A stretch of 64,000 bases of DNA from Icerya purchasi (Eukaryota > Arthropoda > Insecta > Hemiptera > Monophlebidae), in contig CM077115.1 in NCBI GenBank assembly GCA_039619475.1, positions 447,009,292 through 447,073,291 on the forward strand. Reading direction: 5' to 3'. Below the pieces are notes generated by a model. The model searched no databases and had not been told where the DNA came from. It saw nothing but the letters and a program-made list of their open reading frames with translations. This document shows positions 34,990 to 46,959 of the stretch, piece after piece (the first letter of the stretch is position 1; every line of letters begins with the position of its first letter). Position numbers and translations under genes: made by a program.

Positions 34990-36712
34990 CACTGAGTCAC
35001 AAAAGTCTTTACACACCTACGAAATTTTTGTATTCCTGCAGGAGATTCAATAAATATAGAAAAATGGAGAAAAGTATATTATCTTCTAATAATCAGGAAA
35101 AACAAGGAACATAATATTTGAACAAAAAAAAAACTAAATTGAAAGAACTGGAGTCAAAAAACTGAAAATTGAACAAAAAATGACATCACAAAAGTCTTTA
35201 CACAGCCAGATAAAAAAGTAAAAATATGCCTCTGAGATCAATAAAAACTGAAAAAATTTGGTAACTTAATAATTCGTAGCATTTTCATTTGCATCGATTA
35301 CACATTGTAATCGATGCGGCATGTTTAAAATTACCTTACTGGTGTATTCAGCCGTCAGATTATTCCATTCCCCTTGCTATCGTTGTTTTAACTCAGCTTT
35401 GGAGGTAATTTGCGTTTGGCGAATCCGGCGATCCAACTCGTCCCATACATTCTCTATGGGATTTAGGTCCGGCGATTGGGCGGGGGTTTTAAGGACTTTG
35501 GGACATCGATAGAGAAGCCATTCTTGCACTATACGTGATTTATGCTTAGGATCGTTGTTTTGATAAAATTTAAACGATCTTGAAATCCCCGGTCTCTCGG
35601 CACTTTTTAGCAAGTTTTCCTTTAAAAGGTTAACATACATAGTGGCATTCATAATCGTGTCAATGAAGACTAATTCGCCCACACCCCCCGCTGAAATACA
35701 ACCCCACACCATAACACTGCCGCTTCCATATTTGATCGTTGGTTTCACATTTTTCGGTTTTAATTCTTCATTAGGCTTCCTCCATATCATAACTTTACCA
35801 TCGGAGCTAAAAATATTAAATTTTGATTCGTCGCAAAATATTACGTCCCTCCAATACGATTCGGGCTTCCAAACATTCTCGAGAGCAAAATTCAGTCGAA
35901 TTTTCCGATTACGATCGTTGATAAATGGTTTTTTTCGAGCGACTCGGCCATTATATCCTTCTTTTCTGATGACACGACGGATGGTTTCAGCGCTACAATG
36001 CTTTTTGGTTTCTGCACAGTATTCGGACGTTTATTTAGGAGGCGCGCTAAGTTTCGGGTTCACTTTTATTTTTCGAATAATAGGCCGCGGCGATTCATGC
36101 AGCGTAACGATCGTTGGACGACCAGTAGTCCGTTTCAAATTTTCAAGGCGATGTTCGATTTTAAAGCGGCGTTGTGCAATCTTCAAAGACTGTACACTCC
36201 TGTTTAATGGCGAGTAAATGTGCAATTTTTGTATAGGACATTCCAGGCGCAGCATGAACATTTATCAATTGACGGACATCGAAAGAAATTTCTTTCCGCA
36301 TTTTACACTCGACGATTGTCACACAGCTTGTCACGAAAGTTTACAAGTAATTAAAAGTGGGTTGTTGCAGCGAACGGAAAACGTGGAAGCGGAAGCGGAG
36401 GGGTTACGTAGTGAGCGGATTCACTGCCGATAACGTTTTTAGCGCGATAGATTGTCTAATTATTGGGAAAGGCCCATTTCAACTTGCTGCTGTGTAAAGA
36501 CTTTTGTGACGTACTTTTTCCTTCTATTTTTAGTTTTTTGGCCCTAGTTCTTTCAATTTAGTTTTTTTTTTGTTCGAATATTATGTTCCTTATTGTTCCT
36601 AGTCCTAAGAAGCTATTACATTTTTCTCCAGTTTTCTATCTTAAAAACATCTCGAGATAATTGCAAGAAAACAAAAATTTAGTAGGTGTGTAAAGACTTT
36701 TGTGACTCAGTG
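34990..36712 (-). mobile_element. Tc1-like element with IR/DR ends and a mutated catalytic Asp
   Basis: TA flanks; perfect 31-bp ends beginning CACTGAGTCACAAAAGTC; 1723 bp. A second copy of TCACAAAAGTCTTTACACAG sits about 200 bp inside each end (35186-35205 and 36490-36509), the IR/DR arrangement. The minus-strand transposase is nearly full length: MRKEISFDVRQLINVHAAPG, RTTGRPTIVTL, SYWRDVIFCDESKFNIF, VMVWGCISAGGVGEL, FYQNNDPKHKS and SPDLNPIENVWDELDR. The second catalytic Asp (family QDND) reads QNND, and a frameshift and two or three stops break the frame. Confidence 0.9.
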
Positions 36713-36794
36713 TATATATAAATATAAATAAATATATTAAATATATATAGATATATAAGTATATATATCTATATATATAAATACTTAAACCAAT

Positions 36795-37220
36795 ATAGGC
36801 GTTTCACGTTAAATCAACGGCCCTATGCCCTAGCACAGCCGCGCCCAAATTTTTTGTTTTGTTTTAATCCTTCATTGTACCGCGGCGGTTATGCGTAAAT
36901 TTTTTCGTTGATTATTTTTTGAGTTTTATCTGTTGTGTTTTTTTCCTGTATCCCCTTCGTGTATTTTTTGTTGGCGGTTTTTAGTTGTTTGTTTTTCATT
37001 TGTTTAGGTATTTTTTTAGTTTGGGTTTTCCGGGATATAATGTTAGGTTTTTATCTATTTCTGTCGATATTGCGGACCACAGATGTTTGCATTCGGGTGT
37101 TTTGGTTCGCTTCTGATGATGGCCAGTATAAGCTGACCGAAACGTTAAGCGTTCTATATTTTTGAAATAGATATATTTCTTTTTCTAAACGCAGTTGTCG
37201 TCCGTAAATTATTTTCATTA
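36795..37220 (+). repeat. Penelope-like terminal repeat, right arm
   Basis: Inverted partner of 34536-34960. The motif TGATGATGGCCAGTATAAGC is followed by TGACCGAAACGTTAAGCG at 37113-37155, then GAAATA and an ATATATTTC tail. No internal Penelope RT or GIY-YIG frame remains between the arms. Confidence 0.6.
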
Positions 37221-38181
37221 TAGTTCATTTTCTTCCCCCTCACTAACTGGTAAAATATTTAAATTTCACTTCCAAAAACAGAAAAAGAATATAAATATAC
37301 ATTTATGCGTATGTGTATACATATTTATCTTTATTATAACAAAAATACGTAAACTATAGGAATACAATTCAACGGTGACCGCTGAATGGAGGTTAGGGTA
37401 CCTATTTTTAAAAACAGTGGCTAAAATTGATTTAATACCGCATATTGTATTGTTTATTTTTGTGATCAAGTCAAGCAGATGATCGCCAACGTTCTTCGAG
37501 CACAGGGCATATAGAAGAAGAAGAATCAAAATTGTTAAAAGGGAAAAAAATAAAATCTCGAGAGATATTTTAAAATCGGTAGAAACTAGTAGGAACTTTT
37601 TCCCGAACATTTGCACTTGTTATAACTTTTATTTCCACTTTTTATCTGTCACTATATTTATTAAACCTTATAAATAAAGCGAATTACGAGAAGCTACACT
37701 GTTTGCTTCTTCTTAAAATAAAAAAAAAAAAACAAAAAAAAAAAAACAAGCATTTTAAAAATGATATGTAATATTACAGTGATAGATATTGTGCTGCGAT
37801 AACATTCAATAAAAAAAAAAAAAGAAAAAAAAGACAAACATGCATTCCAAACAATTAACTTTATTTTTATTTTTATATAAATCGAAGACATTAATAAGAT
37901 GGAAACAGAGACTTTTAGATTTTTGCTGAAAGGAGATTAAATTCCGAGTTCACCTGTGACACGGTGACGCACTTTGAAATTTTTCATAGTGCATTCGGCG
38001 CATAATCATGAATTTAAATCGATCAACGTTTATATCCTGTAATTTGCGCAGTGTTATTAAAAAAAAAAAAAATAAAAACAAAAAAAAAACGGATCAATAA
38101 TTTGTTCGAATTTGAAAACGTATTTCTTTCGGTCAAGAACCAACAATTCGGCTTTAGGAATAATCACAGCAGCACCATTGG
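37221..38181. other. Intron sequence, nothing recognised
   Basis: AT-rich with A/T homopolymers; no supported gene. Confidence 0.4.
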
Positions 38182-38280
38182 CAGGCCCGGATTAAGCGTA
38201 CGATAGGCCCGGGGCTACGAAAATATTAGGGGCCCTTTTCGGAAGCGACAAAATTATCAGTTTTATAGAATAACTAAATT
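38182..38280 (+). repeat. hAT-like end fragment
   Basis: CAGGCCCGGATTAAGCG resembles a hAT terminus of the CAGGGCCGGATTA type seen at 44186. No partner end is visible. Confidence 0.35.
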
Positions 38281-38869
38281 TTCTTTAATTTAATTTAATT
38301 ATATTATTTTGAATTCACGAATTAACATATAATTATTAATGTAAACAGAACTAAAAATCATATAGACACAATGGGTAGAGTTTTCGACGCCAAAAAAAAA
38401 AATATATATATATATATGTATATAATTTTAAACAATGAATTTTTCAACAAACTTTAACCAAAGATTTACATGAAATTATAGTGTGTGCGTATGTTGCGCA
38501 TGTACACACGCACACACATTCATACAGAGATATTTCCTAAAAACCTGGATTCCGAATCGTTTTATCTTAAAACAAATTTCTGGTACGTTTTTACGAAACT
38601 CGAAATTTTTTCTTTTACGAAGTTTCCTTCTCTAGGAGGAAATATAAATGGATACAAAATTATTAACAAATAAATGTATCAAAAAATGCACTTGCTCCTG
38701 TAAAGTTAATTCTATTTATTTAAAAAAAAGTTGATGTATATGACAAATGATGGATTAATTTTTTATTACATGTCGGAAGTGGGTCCTAAATCCAGGCCTG
38801 ACCCAATTGGGTCACAACATGATAGATGCCATAAATTTAAACTTTGAAAATAAATATTTATTGTGTTCT

Positions 38870-41028
38870 GCAGCCCTTTTTTAAATACTGAAAAAGCATT
38901 CGATAAATCCTGGCACGAACACTTATTATATAAAGTAAAATGTAAGTTGCCTTGCACCGGTATTACTTAATAAGGAAATCCTAGCTGACATCTAAATATG
39001 AGTATTATCGAGTAGATATGAATCGATCTTCATCAAAAATATCTGTCCAATTTCATCAGCGGTTAAAGTAGGTGCCCTAGCACCCCATCTATACAGCGGC
39101 TACGAGTATATACGTACTATCATCTGCACACAAAAACAGTCTGATTTACCGACGATGCGGTAATTTCATCGGTACATGAAGACAGAATGATATCCTCAAG
39201 ATAATTATTCCAAACCCATTTAAAACAGCTAGAACAGTGGTTTAAGACGTGGGAAAAATGCGCGAATGTGTTTCGTACACACTAAAAAACAGAGACGCTC
39301 ATCCGCTGCATCTAAATGGAAAACACTTAATCCCCATAGTCAAATGACGCCCATATCTCAAACTTTACCTTCATCAGACTAACTTGGAAAAATAACAAAA
39401 GCGGCCCCGAATTAACATATATATAATAATATTTACGGAACATCAGCTGGCTAATTGGTAAAAATTCTCATGTACCACTAGGAAACAAACTTATATTATA
39501 CGAAATTACAGTCAAACCGAATTGGAATCACGACATTTCGGGAACAGGATCAAATTCAAACGTTGAACGTACCGAAAATCTACGAACAATGGTCGCCGTT
39601 CCTTGATTCATATATAATGACGGCTCAAAGATCTTGAACTGCAATCCGTGAAAGAAGTTATCAGAACAGCCTGCCGTCGATATAAACATCGATTCGAACT
39701 GTGCAACAACTAGAAAACAACCTTCTATCAAATGTCATCAAATTCAAACGTATTTATAGATATTATCAAATCGAGTAACGTTACTAATAACGAATTAGGA
39801 AAATAAAATAGAATGAAATAATAATAATAATAATAATAATAAAGAAGAAAAAACAATTCCCAAATTCAATGCCACGGATATTAAACAAAAGGTCCTCCCC
39901 CTCGTTTCTTTGCATCTTCTTTTCTTGTCTTTCCTCTTCTGTTTTCTTTTCCTATTAAAAATCTGCGATGCTTTTTGTTTAAATTATCAAAATAAAGTTA
40001 AATGAAAAGAAATAAATAATAATAAAGAAAGAAAAAACAACTCCTAAATCCAATATCACAGATATTAAACAGAAGGTCTTTTCTTTTTCATCTTCTTAAA
40101 AATCCACGTTGCTTATTGTTTAATAGACAAAAAAGAAAAAATTTAAATTAAAAAAAAATTAAATATTAAAAAAAATAGTCTAAAGAAATTATTAATAATC
40201 ACAATTTTAAAAAAAAAATTTTCATCAATGGAGAGGTTTAAAACTTCAAACTTCATAAATGCTCTTCCAACTATACAGCTGAATTAATAGCAATTTTTCA
40301 CTGTTTGAAAAGCATAAAAACGAAAGAAAAAAGCAAAAATTATCTAATCCAAAGCGACTACTCAGTAAGCTCACTAACATCCATCCTGAACATTTTTTTA
40401 ACTGACAAATTTGCCCAAGATATTCACCAACAACTAAACAAGCTAAAATCTCGAAACATTAATATCCAATTAATGTATATGTCATATCGGAATCCAAGGG
40501 AATGAAATAGTAGATAACCTGGCCAAAACCGCCTCTACACCCTCTCCCGTAACCTCCACCACAGTCACGGACATCAAACATTTACTAAATCAAACCGAAA
40601 TATCTAATTGGCAAGCATCATGGAACACAAAATCGCATAAAAAATTATTTCAACACAAAAAATCCGTACAACCTTGGAAAAACTTCTCCCAACTAAATCG
40701 TCAAGAAGAATTAATAATCACCAGACTTAGAATTGGACATACGAAACTTACCCATAATTACCTCTTCCTAAAAGTCGATGAACCTCCTTGTCAGTTCTGC
40801 AACTCCACCCCCATCGCAGTCAAACACCTTCTTTACGAATGCCCTAACATTAATCAAATCCGTCTAGAACTAAAAATCCCCTTAAATAATATAACCATCC
40901 CTGACAACCAAGACGAAATTAAAAAAATTCTTACTCTGATTAGAAAACTAAACTTAACAACCAGCATTTAAAATACCTACCTGACACTGGGTGTAATAAT
41001 CATAGCAATTAAAAACACCCAGTATAAA

Positions 41029-41057
<29 letters not shown>
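38870..41057 (+). pseudogene. Jockey-superfamily LINE, degenerate RT + RNase H + C-terminus
   Basis: The blocks in order on + are: LNTEKAFDKSWHEHLLYKV (RT), VGALAPHLYS, FTDDAVISSVHED (YADD-like), LEQWFKTWEKCANV, YTAELIAIFHCLKSIKTKEK (RNase H) and HIGIQGNEIVDNLAK (last RNase H Asp). Then come ITRLRIGHTKLTHNYLFLK, CQFCNSTPIAVKHLLYECP and a stop. It ends in an (AAT)n tail at 41028-41057. The RT half is riddled with stops. The last 160 codons (about 40490-40970) are fully open, so this is a younger part or better preserved. Confidence 0.8.
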
Positions 41058-41060
<3 letters not shown>

Positions 41061-41063
41061 TAA

Positions 41064-41095
<32 letters not shown>

Positions 41096-41373
41096 GAGGA
41101 GTTTATAATAAGATCGTGAAGTAGACAACAAACAGGTAAATGAATGAATGAATAAAGGATTACTTGATAGGGCTTTCTTTTTTTTTTTTTTTCTTATTTT
41201 TGAACGCATCAACTATGGGGACACTGACTCAGCGCAGTGAAATACCTTTAAATGCGCGTGCCAAACCAAACAGGTCATTATAACAAAAGTTAAAGACGTA
41301 GACATAAAACTATACAGCTGGGGAATGTTGATATTAAACAAAGAGGTGTGTAATAATTATATGTTTTTCACAG

Positions 41374-41538
41374 AGTCGCGCTGGTGTAGAATACCTGTTA
41401 ATCACGCCGGATCGATGCTTAATCTTTCCTTCGGTGGATTACGTTCGAAATTTAGTCACTAAACACAGTATGAAAAAGGAAATTCCGGTTGTAATTGACT
41501 GTTCTCACATATACGGAGCTGATTTCACCGCCGCTAAG
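41374..41538 (+). CDS. SLC26A11-like: SLC26A11-like exon h (STAS domain, first half)
   Basis: The acceptor is TTTTTCACAG and the donor GTAATA; the exon is exactly 55 codons, phase 0 to 0. It encodes VEYLLITPDRCLIFPSVDYV (the first STAS beta strands), a charged helix (RNLVTKHSMKKEIPV) and VVIDCSHIYGADFTAAK. The last corresponds to the STAS strand-plus-loop 'lvLDcshvxxiDyTa'. STAS domains regulate trafficking and partner binding in SLC26 proteins. Confidence 0.92.
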
Positions 41539-41754
41539 GTAATATATACATATTTCGAGTATTCGTAAATTATACATGTAAATAGGTTTAAAATCCGGAG
41601 AAAATTATTTTTCGTCTCCCGGATATGTTTAAACCATGTTATTAAATAAAAGTCTCTCTCAGTATTTAACGTGAAAGATCATCGGAATCATGATGTAAAT
41701 AAATTGCGTTAGACTGTAAAGTGTGTCTGTGTATGAATATACTCTACCTCGATC

Positions 41755-42680
41755 AAAAATTTTCAGGAATTTATTCAGAAAATTAAAAATCACTGTTTAT
41801 TCACCAGAACTGATTTTGTCGCCTTCGAAGTACTCTATCCATTGATTGCAACGCACTTATTCCAGCGGTTAATCCAATCTCCGAAACATTTGTTGTTATA
41901 CTCAGCGGTTTTCTGTACACGGTCATCAGAGCCGTCTTCGATCTTCGATCTTTCTATTATCTCCTCTCGGCTGCTGTTCTCCGGGGCGGTTTCTTGAGTT
42001 GATCGTACAGGAAGAAGTCGCAGGGAACTGCTAAATCAGGCGAATTCGGCGTGGCTGTTGAATAGTATTCGTTCTATTCTTTGCCAAAAAATCACGAATA
42101 ACGATGGTATTGTGTGACATTTATCGACCTGCAAAATCCAGGAATTGTTTGCCCGCAAATCCGGTCTTTTTTAGCGGATTTCTTCACGCAATTCATAACG
42201 CCCGAATAATAATAATAATCCTTCTTGACTTTCTGATGTTCTGGTAAGAATTCATGGTGCAATCAATGAAAACTGTAAGTATCGCCTTCCTTTTCAACTG
42301 AAAAAGACGTGGTTTTTTCGGTCTGGGCTCATTTAGCCAATCACAAACTTGATATCTGGATTGCATGTCATACTCATACACCCACACACCTCGTCACCAG
42401 TAATGATGACGTCTGATGAATGTAGAGTCGGATTTGGACTGGGAAATCATGTCTTTCGCGATGATGTTAACGCGGTCCCTCTTTTTGCACGAAAGTCAGA
42501 TCTTTCGGGACCAGCTTTGCAGCAACACGTCTCAAGCCTAAATCGTTAACTAAAATGCCTTAGATGAATCCCGTAAGCGATATTTATGTCCTCTGTAAGT
42601 TCTCTCTAATGGTCAACTTGCGATTTTCGGACAACATTTCTTTGATTTGATTTCGATGTTTTTTACATGTGAAACAAACC
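41755..42680 (-). mobile_element. Mariner-like relic (DD34D type), minus strand, ends not found
   Basis: Minus frames: MLSENRKLTIRENLQ, ILVNDLGLRRVAAKLVPKDL, TFVQKEGPR, VWVYEYDMQSRYQV with WLNEPRPKKPR (first Asp region), SHNTIVIRDFLAKNRTNTIQ, and a C-terminal frame with CFGDWINRWNKCVAINGEYFEG. This is the insect mariner known for 'ITGDETWVYEYD'. The GDE before WVYEYD has become GDEV/CVGV through a frameshift, and stops interrupt it. It fills most of the intron between exons h and i, antisense to the gene. Confidence 0.78.
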
Positions 42681-42898
42681 TTGCTACATTAAAACATACG
42701 TATTGCCTTTCAAACTATATTAAGACAGGCTTCATTCATCATTTAAAAATGGAATTTTTACACAATCATTTCCAACTTTAGAAATCGTGGACACCGCAAT
42801 ACGTACAAGTTTTGAAAATCGCAGAGAGGATCTCTGTGGACTGCTAAAAATCGCCAAAATTCCGATTCGGTAACAGTTCCTCGTTTTTCTGTCAACAG

Positions 42899-43059
42899 GT
42901 AATCGAAGTTCTAACACAAGATTTTTCGAAACGCGGGCAAGCGTTATTCTTCTACAATTTGAAACCGAGTATTGCGGCCATTTTCGAAGGAGTTCAGCCT
43001 AAAGATTTTTTTACTTACTACGATAAACACGAACTAGACAATGTTTTACGTCAACGCAG
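42899..43059 (+). CDS. SLC26A11-like: SLC26A11-like exon i (STAS domain, second half)
   Basis: The acceptor is TCTGTCAACAG and the donor AG|GTAAGA; the exon ends in phase 2. It encodes VIEVLTQDFSKRGQALFFYN, LKPSIAAIFEGVQPKDFFTY and a basic/acidic end, DKHELDNVLRQR. This is the last STAS helix/strand pair (kxxgxxlxfxnlkpsvxxvlxg). The 1.36-kb intron before it is mostly a mariner relic on the opposite strand. Confidence 0.9.
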
Positions 43060-43379
43060 GTAAGATTACTTTCAAATATTTCACAGATTCCGAGTATTAA
43101 TTTTTTTTTTCTCTAAGGGAATAAACATACTTTATGTTGAATTACATGCTACACAGGTGACAACATTCGAAAATAGTTTGGTTGATTTTAGAAGATATCA
43201 AAGATGGAATGGGAATCGTTACAAAAAATCGTTTGAGTTAGAAAAGATGAATATTAAATACGTGTTGGTAATTGGTCACTAACAAGGCATGTCGACCTAT
43301 ATTCCATAGAAATTACAAAAAATACCACAATAAGCAACGAGAGAGAGAGAAATAGGAATGAAAGAACGGAGACGACACT

Positions 43380-43600
43380 GTAAGCCAGAAGTTAAGAAAT
43401 TATAAATAAATAAAGGAAGGAACGTTCGGAAGATGGAACAAAGCACTTGAATAGGAGATATGGTACCAAGGGACATCTGATTATCAATGAAAAAGCGTGA
43501 AGAATAATATAAGGATGATCTTTAAGTGAAAAACGGCAATGAGAAGAGAGAAGCAGGCTATGATTAAAACGCATCCGACACAAGGAAAAGGCTAATGGCC
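43380..43600 (-). pseudogene. LINE C-terminal relic, minus strand
   Basis: The minus frame RMRFNHSLLLSSHCRFSLKD is followed by LVPYLLFKCFVPSSERSFLY, matching the LINE tail order seen at 33170-33460. Its Cys/His knuckle is eroded. Confidence 0.5.
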
Positions 43601-44185
43601 TTCTGTATTTCCCTCTCTGATCATTCTTCGAATAGACTCATTCGCATTCTTCCGCTATTTTATTCGTATTGTTTCGCTGCGCAGGCTTTTAGCCGAATGA
43701 AGCGGCTGATAGTTCAGAAAATCGAACAAAGTTTAAATCTTTATTTTAAAATAATATTTAATTGTAATGAATCAAAAAATGGCATAATCTAACGGGAACA
43801 GTTCATTACGATGTCTGCGAGAATGGTAAATGTGTATATATATATATATATCTATATATACATGGGCGTCGCCAGCGAAGGCAGGGGGCAAATGCCCCCC
43901 CACCCACCCCCACTGGAGCTTTGAAACTTTTTAATGGCCATGATGAGTATTCATAGGCGCGTAATCATGGACAATTTGGAAGACTTTTATAATAAAGCAG
44001 TAGAACAATTTGCCAGAAATCCACGAAAATTATGTTTTAATTACGATCTTTTTCTTGTTTAATAAAATATTAAGTCTTTACAAATTATAAATTTTATTTT
44101 TCCGATAACTCGTATCTTCTTTCTATCATCCCTCTTCCTTCTGACGGCTGGCAAATTCATCTTGCCCCCCCCCCCCGGCTCATTA

Positions 44186-45416
44186 CAGGGCCGGATTATA
44201 GCCAAATGCTGCTGTGGGCTCAGTAATTTCTGCCGCCCTTGGAATAATTTATAAATTAAGTAATAAAAATTATAATCGAGTAACTGAAGTAAGAAAGGAC
44301 ATAAAAGTTAAAAATTAATTTTCAATTAAAAAATTTCACACATTTTTAAAACATACCTAAATTTTATTATAATTCTATACATAGTTTACATTTTTTACGA
44401 CGCAATTTTAAAGATGCAAAATTATTTTATTATATCATCAAAGTTTAAATTCTTTACTAACTGTTCTTCAATAAATAAAACAGATAAATCATTTAACTCT
44501 TTTGGTGAGACATTGTTGATCTGAAAAAATGTTTAATTCTTTTCATTGTAGAAAAGGAGCGTCCTGCTGAGCAAATTTTATTCAGCGCTAATCTTTCTTT
44601 GCGTTTTTTCCCATCACGTTATCACGTTATTGTAATTGTGTTTTTTGTAGTGTTGTTAGAGTTGGTTTACCCCCAGTTACATTGAGTTTTTACTTTTGTT
44701 TATTAAATGATTACAAATTAAATAAAGTGTACATTTTTATCCATAATATATTATTTTCGCCGTTAGCGTGTTTATTCATCAGATTCAGTATTCAGAATAG
44801 TTTCAACAGGTTATGGGCCCAGCATGCTTCCCGCAGTGCCCCAGTGCCTGACTGCTTTGAGCACCTTTCATCGCTTGGTACTGCAAGAAATAACATAAAT
44901 AATTCTTGAAAAAATTTTCTAACTCTTGCCGTATTAATGAAATATCGCTACTACATTTGTGAATTTTCAGTTTTTCTTCCAGTCTTGTTTGACCTCTTAT
45001 CATGCCGACCAGCCATTATCTCGTGCATACTTCGAGAATTTCCTTTAACTGCTAATGTAACACCGTTTTGCCTAATAATAATGCACGTGTTCCGGTTTAG
45101 ACTTCGTTAATTTTAAATTCATTTCTCGATTCCCCCTGCTTACATGTCATATGTCTATAATTATTTGGAAATTTTATCTAAATCAATATATTCCCATTTA
45201 AACTTTTCTGTACATTAATGCAAGTTAAAAAATGATTCTATCACATTCCTCTCCTACCCTGCTGCGATTAAAACGCCATAATATGTAACAATATTATGGA
45301 AATTTTAAGTATTTTTCAAAAGAAACAACTTTTCAGTCTCCTGCAAATTTGCGCCTTTCGAATTTTGCCGCTGTGGGCTATAGCCCATTTAAGTCCACGA
45401 TGTAAATCCATGACTG
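44186..45416 (-). mobile_element. Possible hAT element relic, minus strand
   Basis: The left end CAGGGCCGGATTATAGCC resembles a hAT terminus. The minus frame at about 44430-44520 reads NVSPKELNDLSVLFIEEQLV and KNLNFDDIIK, like the C-terminal dimerisation region of ZMYM/52-kDa-repressor-type hAT proteins. The candidate right end (inverted CAGTCATGGATTTAC at 45416) matches the left only loosely, and no 8-bp target duplication is evident. Confidence 0.5.
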
Positions 45417-45424
45417 TATATATA

Positions 45425-46482
45425 GGGTGGGCCAAAAGAATATCCCGAATTTCAAATGCTCGTCAAAATCATACACTGTGAGTTAGCGTGGCGATTGCAA
45501 CGCCATCTGGCGCTAAATAATATGCCGTTTAATATAAAGATATAGTTGGTTGGTAGTCATGATGTCGTGGACGCGTAAACAACGCTCTTTCGTTGTCGAG
45601 TACTTTGTGAAAAACGGTGAAAGTGTAATCGCGGTACAACGCGCGTTTAAAAAACAATTTGATTTAAAACGTCATGACAATCCCCCCGACCGTAAAAGTA
45701 TCCTCAAATGGGTAAAAAACTTCCGAGAATACGGTAGTGTGGTGGCGGTCAACCATCAAGGTCGCCGTCGATCGTCTAGAACCCCGACAAACATCGAAAA
45801 AGTGCGCGTAGCATTGTCGCGAAGTCCGCGCAGATCCGTTCGTCGCCAGGCTTCCGCCTTCAAAATTCCCCGTACTTCACTCAGAAGAATAATTCGAAAC
45901 GACCTCAATATGCACCCATACAAGATACAACTAACCCAAGAATTGATACCAACAGATAAGCCAAGAAGGTTAGAATTTTGTAATAAATTTTTGGATATGC
46001 TGGAGGAAGAAGACGTCGATTTGGATTATGTTTTTTTTAGCGACGAGGCGCATTTCGATTTAAATGGTAACGTTAATAAACAAAACATGCGGTATTATGC
46101 TACTGAGAAGCCTCGAATCGTTCACCCGGTACCCTTGCACTCCCCTCGTATCACGGTATGGTGCGCAGTCAGTGCGAAAGCGATAATCGGTCCCTACTTC
46201 TTCGAGGAGGACGGAGCGAATGTTACTGTGAACGGCGACCGCTACATCCAAATGTTAAACGAGTTTTTTCTACCAGAGCTCAGACGGAAGAGGATTGCAT
46301 TATCTAAAACGTGGTTTCAACAAGACGGGGCCACACCACATATTCGTAACGATGTTTTGCGGTTATTAAGAGAGAAGTTTCAGGACCGCTTGATTTCGCG
46401 AAACTGTGAACTGTTTTGGCCGCCGCGCAGTCCGGATTTAACACCGACAGATTTTTACCTATGTTACTTTTTCTTGCCGTAA
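45425..46482 (+). mobile_element. DD41D mariner-like element, transposase open for 310 residues, 3' truncated
   Basis: The left end GGGTGGGCCAAAAGAATATC follows TATA. The frame starts at ATG 45550 (or 45562/45565). It carries SWTRKQRSFVVEYFVKNGES (HTH), ILKWVKNFREYGSVV, VFFSDEAHFDLNGNVNKQN (Asp 1), TVWCAVSAKAIIGPYFF, WFQQDGATPHIR (Asp 2) and PPRSPDLTPTDFYL (Asp 3). I count 41 residues between Asp 2 and Asp 3, the spacing reported for the rosa/DD41D group. The usual 'WGYLK ... V' C-terminus and the right TIR are gone; the frame stops at 46482. Confidence 0.85.
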
Positions 46483-46489
46483 AAGTTTT

Positions 46490-46900
46490 AAAAAAGCGAC
46501 TTCAAAATTTACTGTAAAAGTTTAATACAATGTACAAAAAAATAAAAACTACTGCTGACAAGGAGATAATACATATATTTTACAGTGAAATATATACTTT
46601 AAAGTGGATATTATGATAATTCTCATACAGCATTAATAATACCATCATTAGAGTAGGCATGGAAATCACAAATTACAATATTTAGAAAGAATTTTATGAA
46701 GATATAATGCAGCTTTAAATTATTGTAATTTGAATTATACCAACGGACTTCTAGCTCGATAAAAACAACTTGAAGTATTTCATAATAAAATTTACATTGC
46801 TCTCACATTTTACAAAAAAAAATGTCATTCAAATTCGTGGATAATAAGTCTGTCATACACCACACTCAAGTGCACGTGCAGAGATACTGCTGCAACAATA
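46490..46900. other. Intron sequence, nothing recognised
   Basis: AT-rich stretch between the truncated mariner and the Jockey relic. Confidence 0.4.
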
Positions 46901-46959
46901 ATAGTCAAAAAGAATATTTGTCATTATTTATAAGAACTAAGTGTAGTAGAATACGTCCA

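Noticed and set aside
35642..36217. 191-codon ORF on the + strand
   Set aside because: It is the antisense shadow of the Tc1 transposase encoded on the minus strand.
44640..45350. Full hAT transposase upstream of the dimerisation piece
   Set aside because: Only short broken frames are present; I could not identify zinc finger or catalytic blocks.
45550..46482. Host gene (310 codons, longest ORF in the window)
   Set aside because: HTH plus three Asp motifs and the GGGTGGGCC terminus identify it as a mariner transposase.
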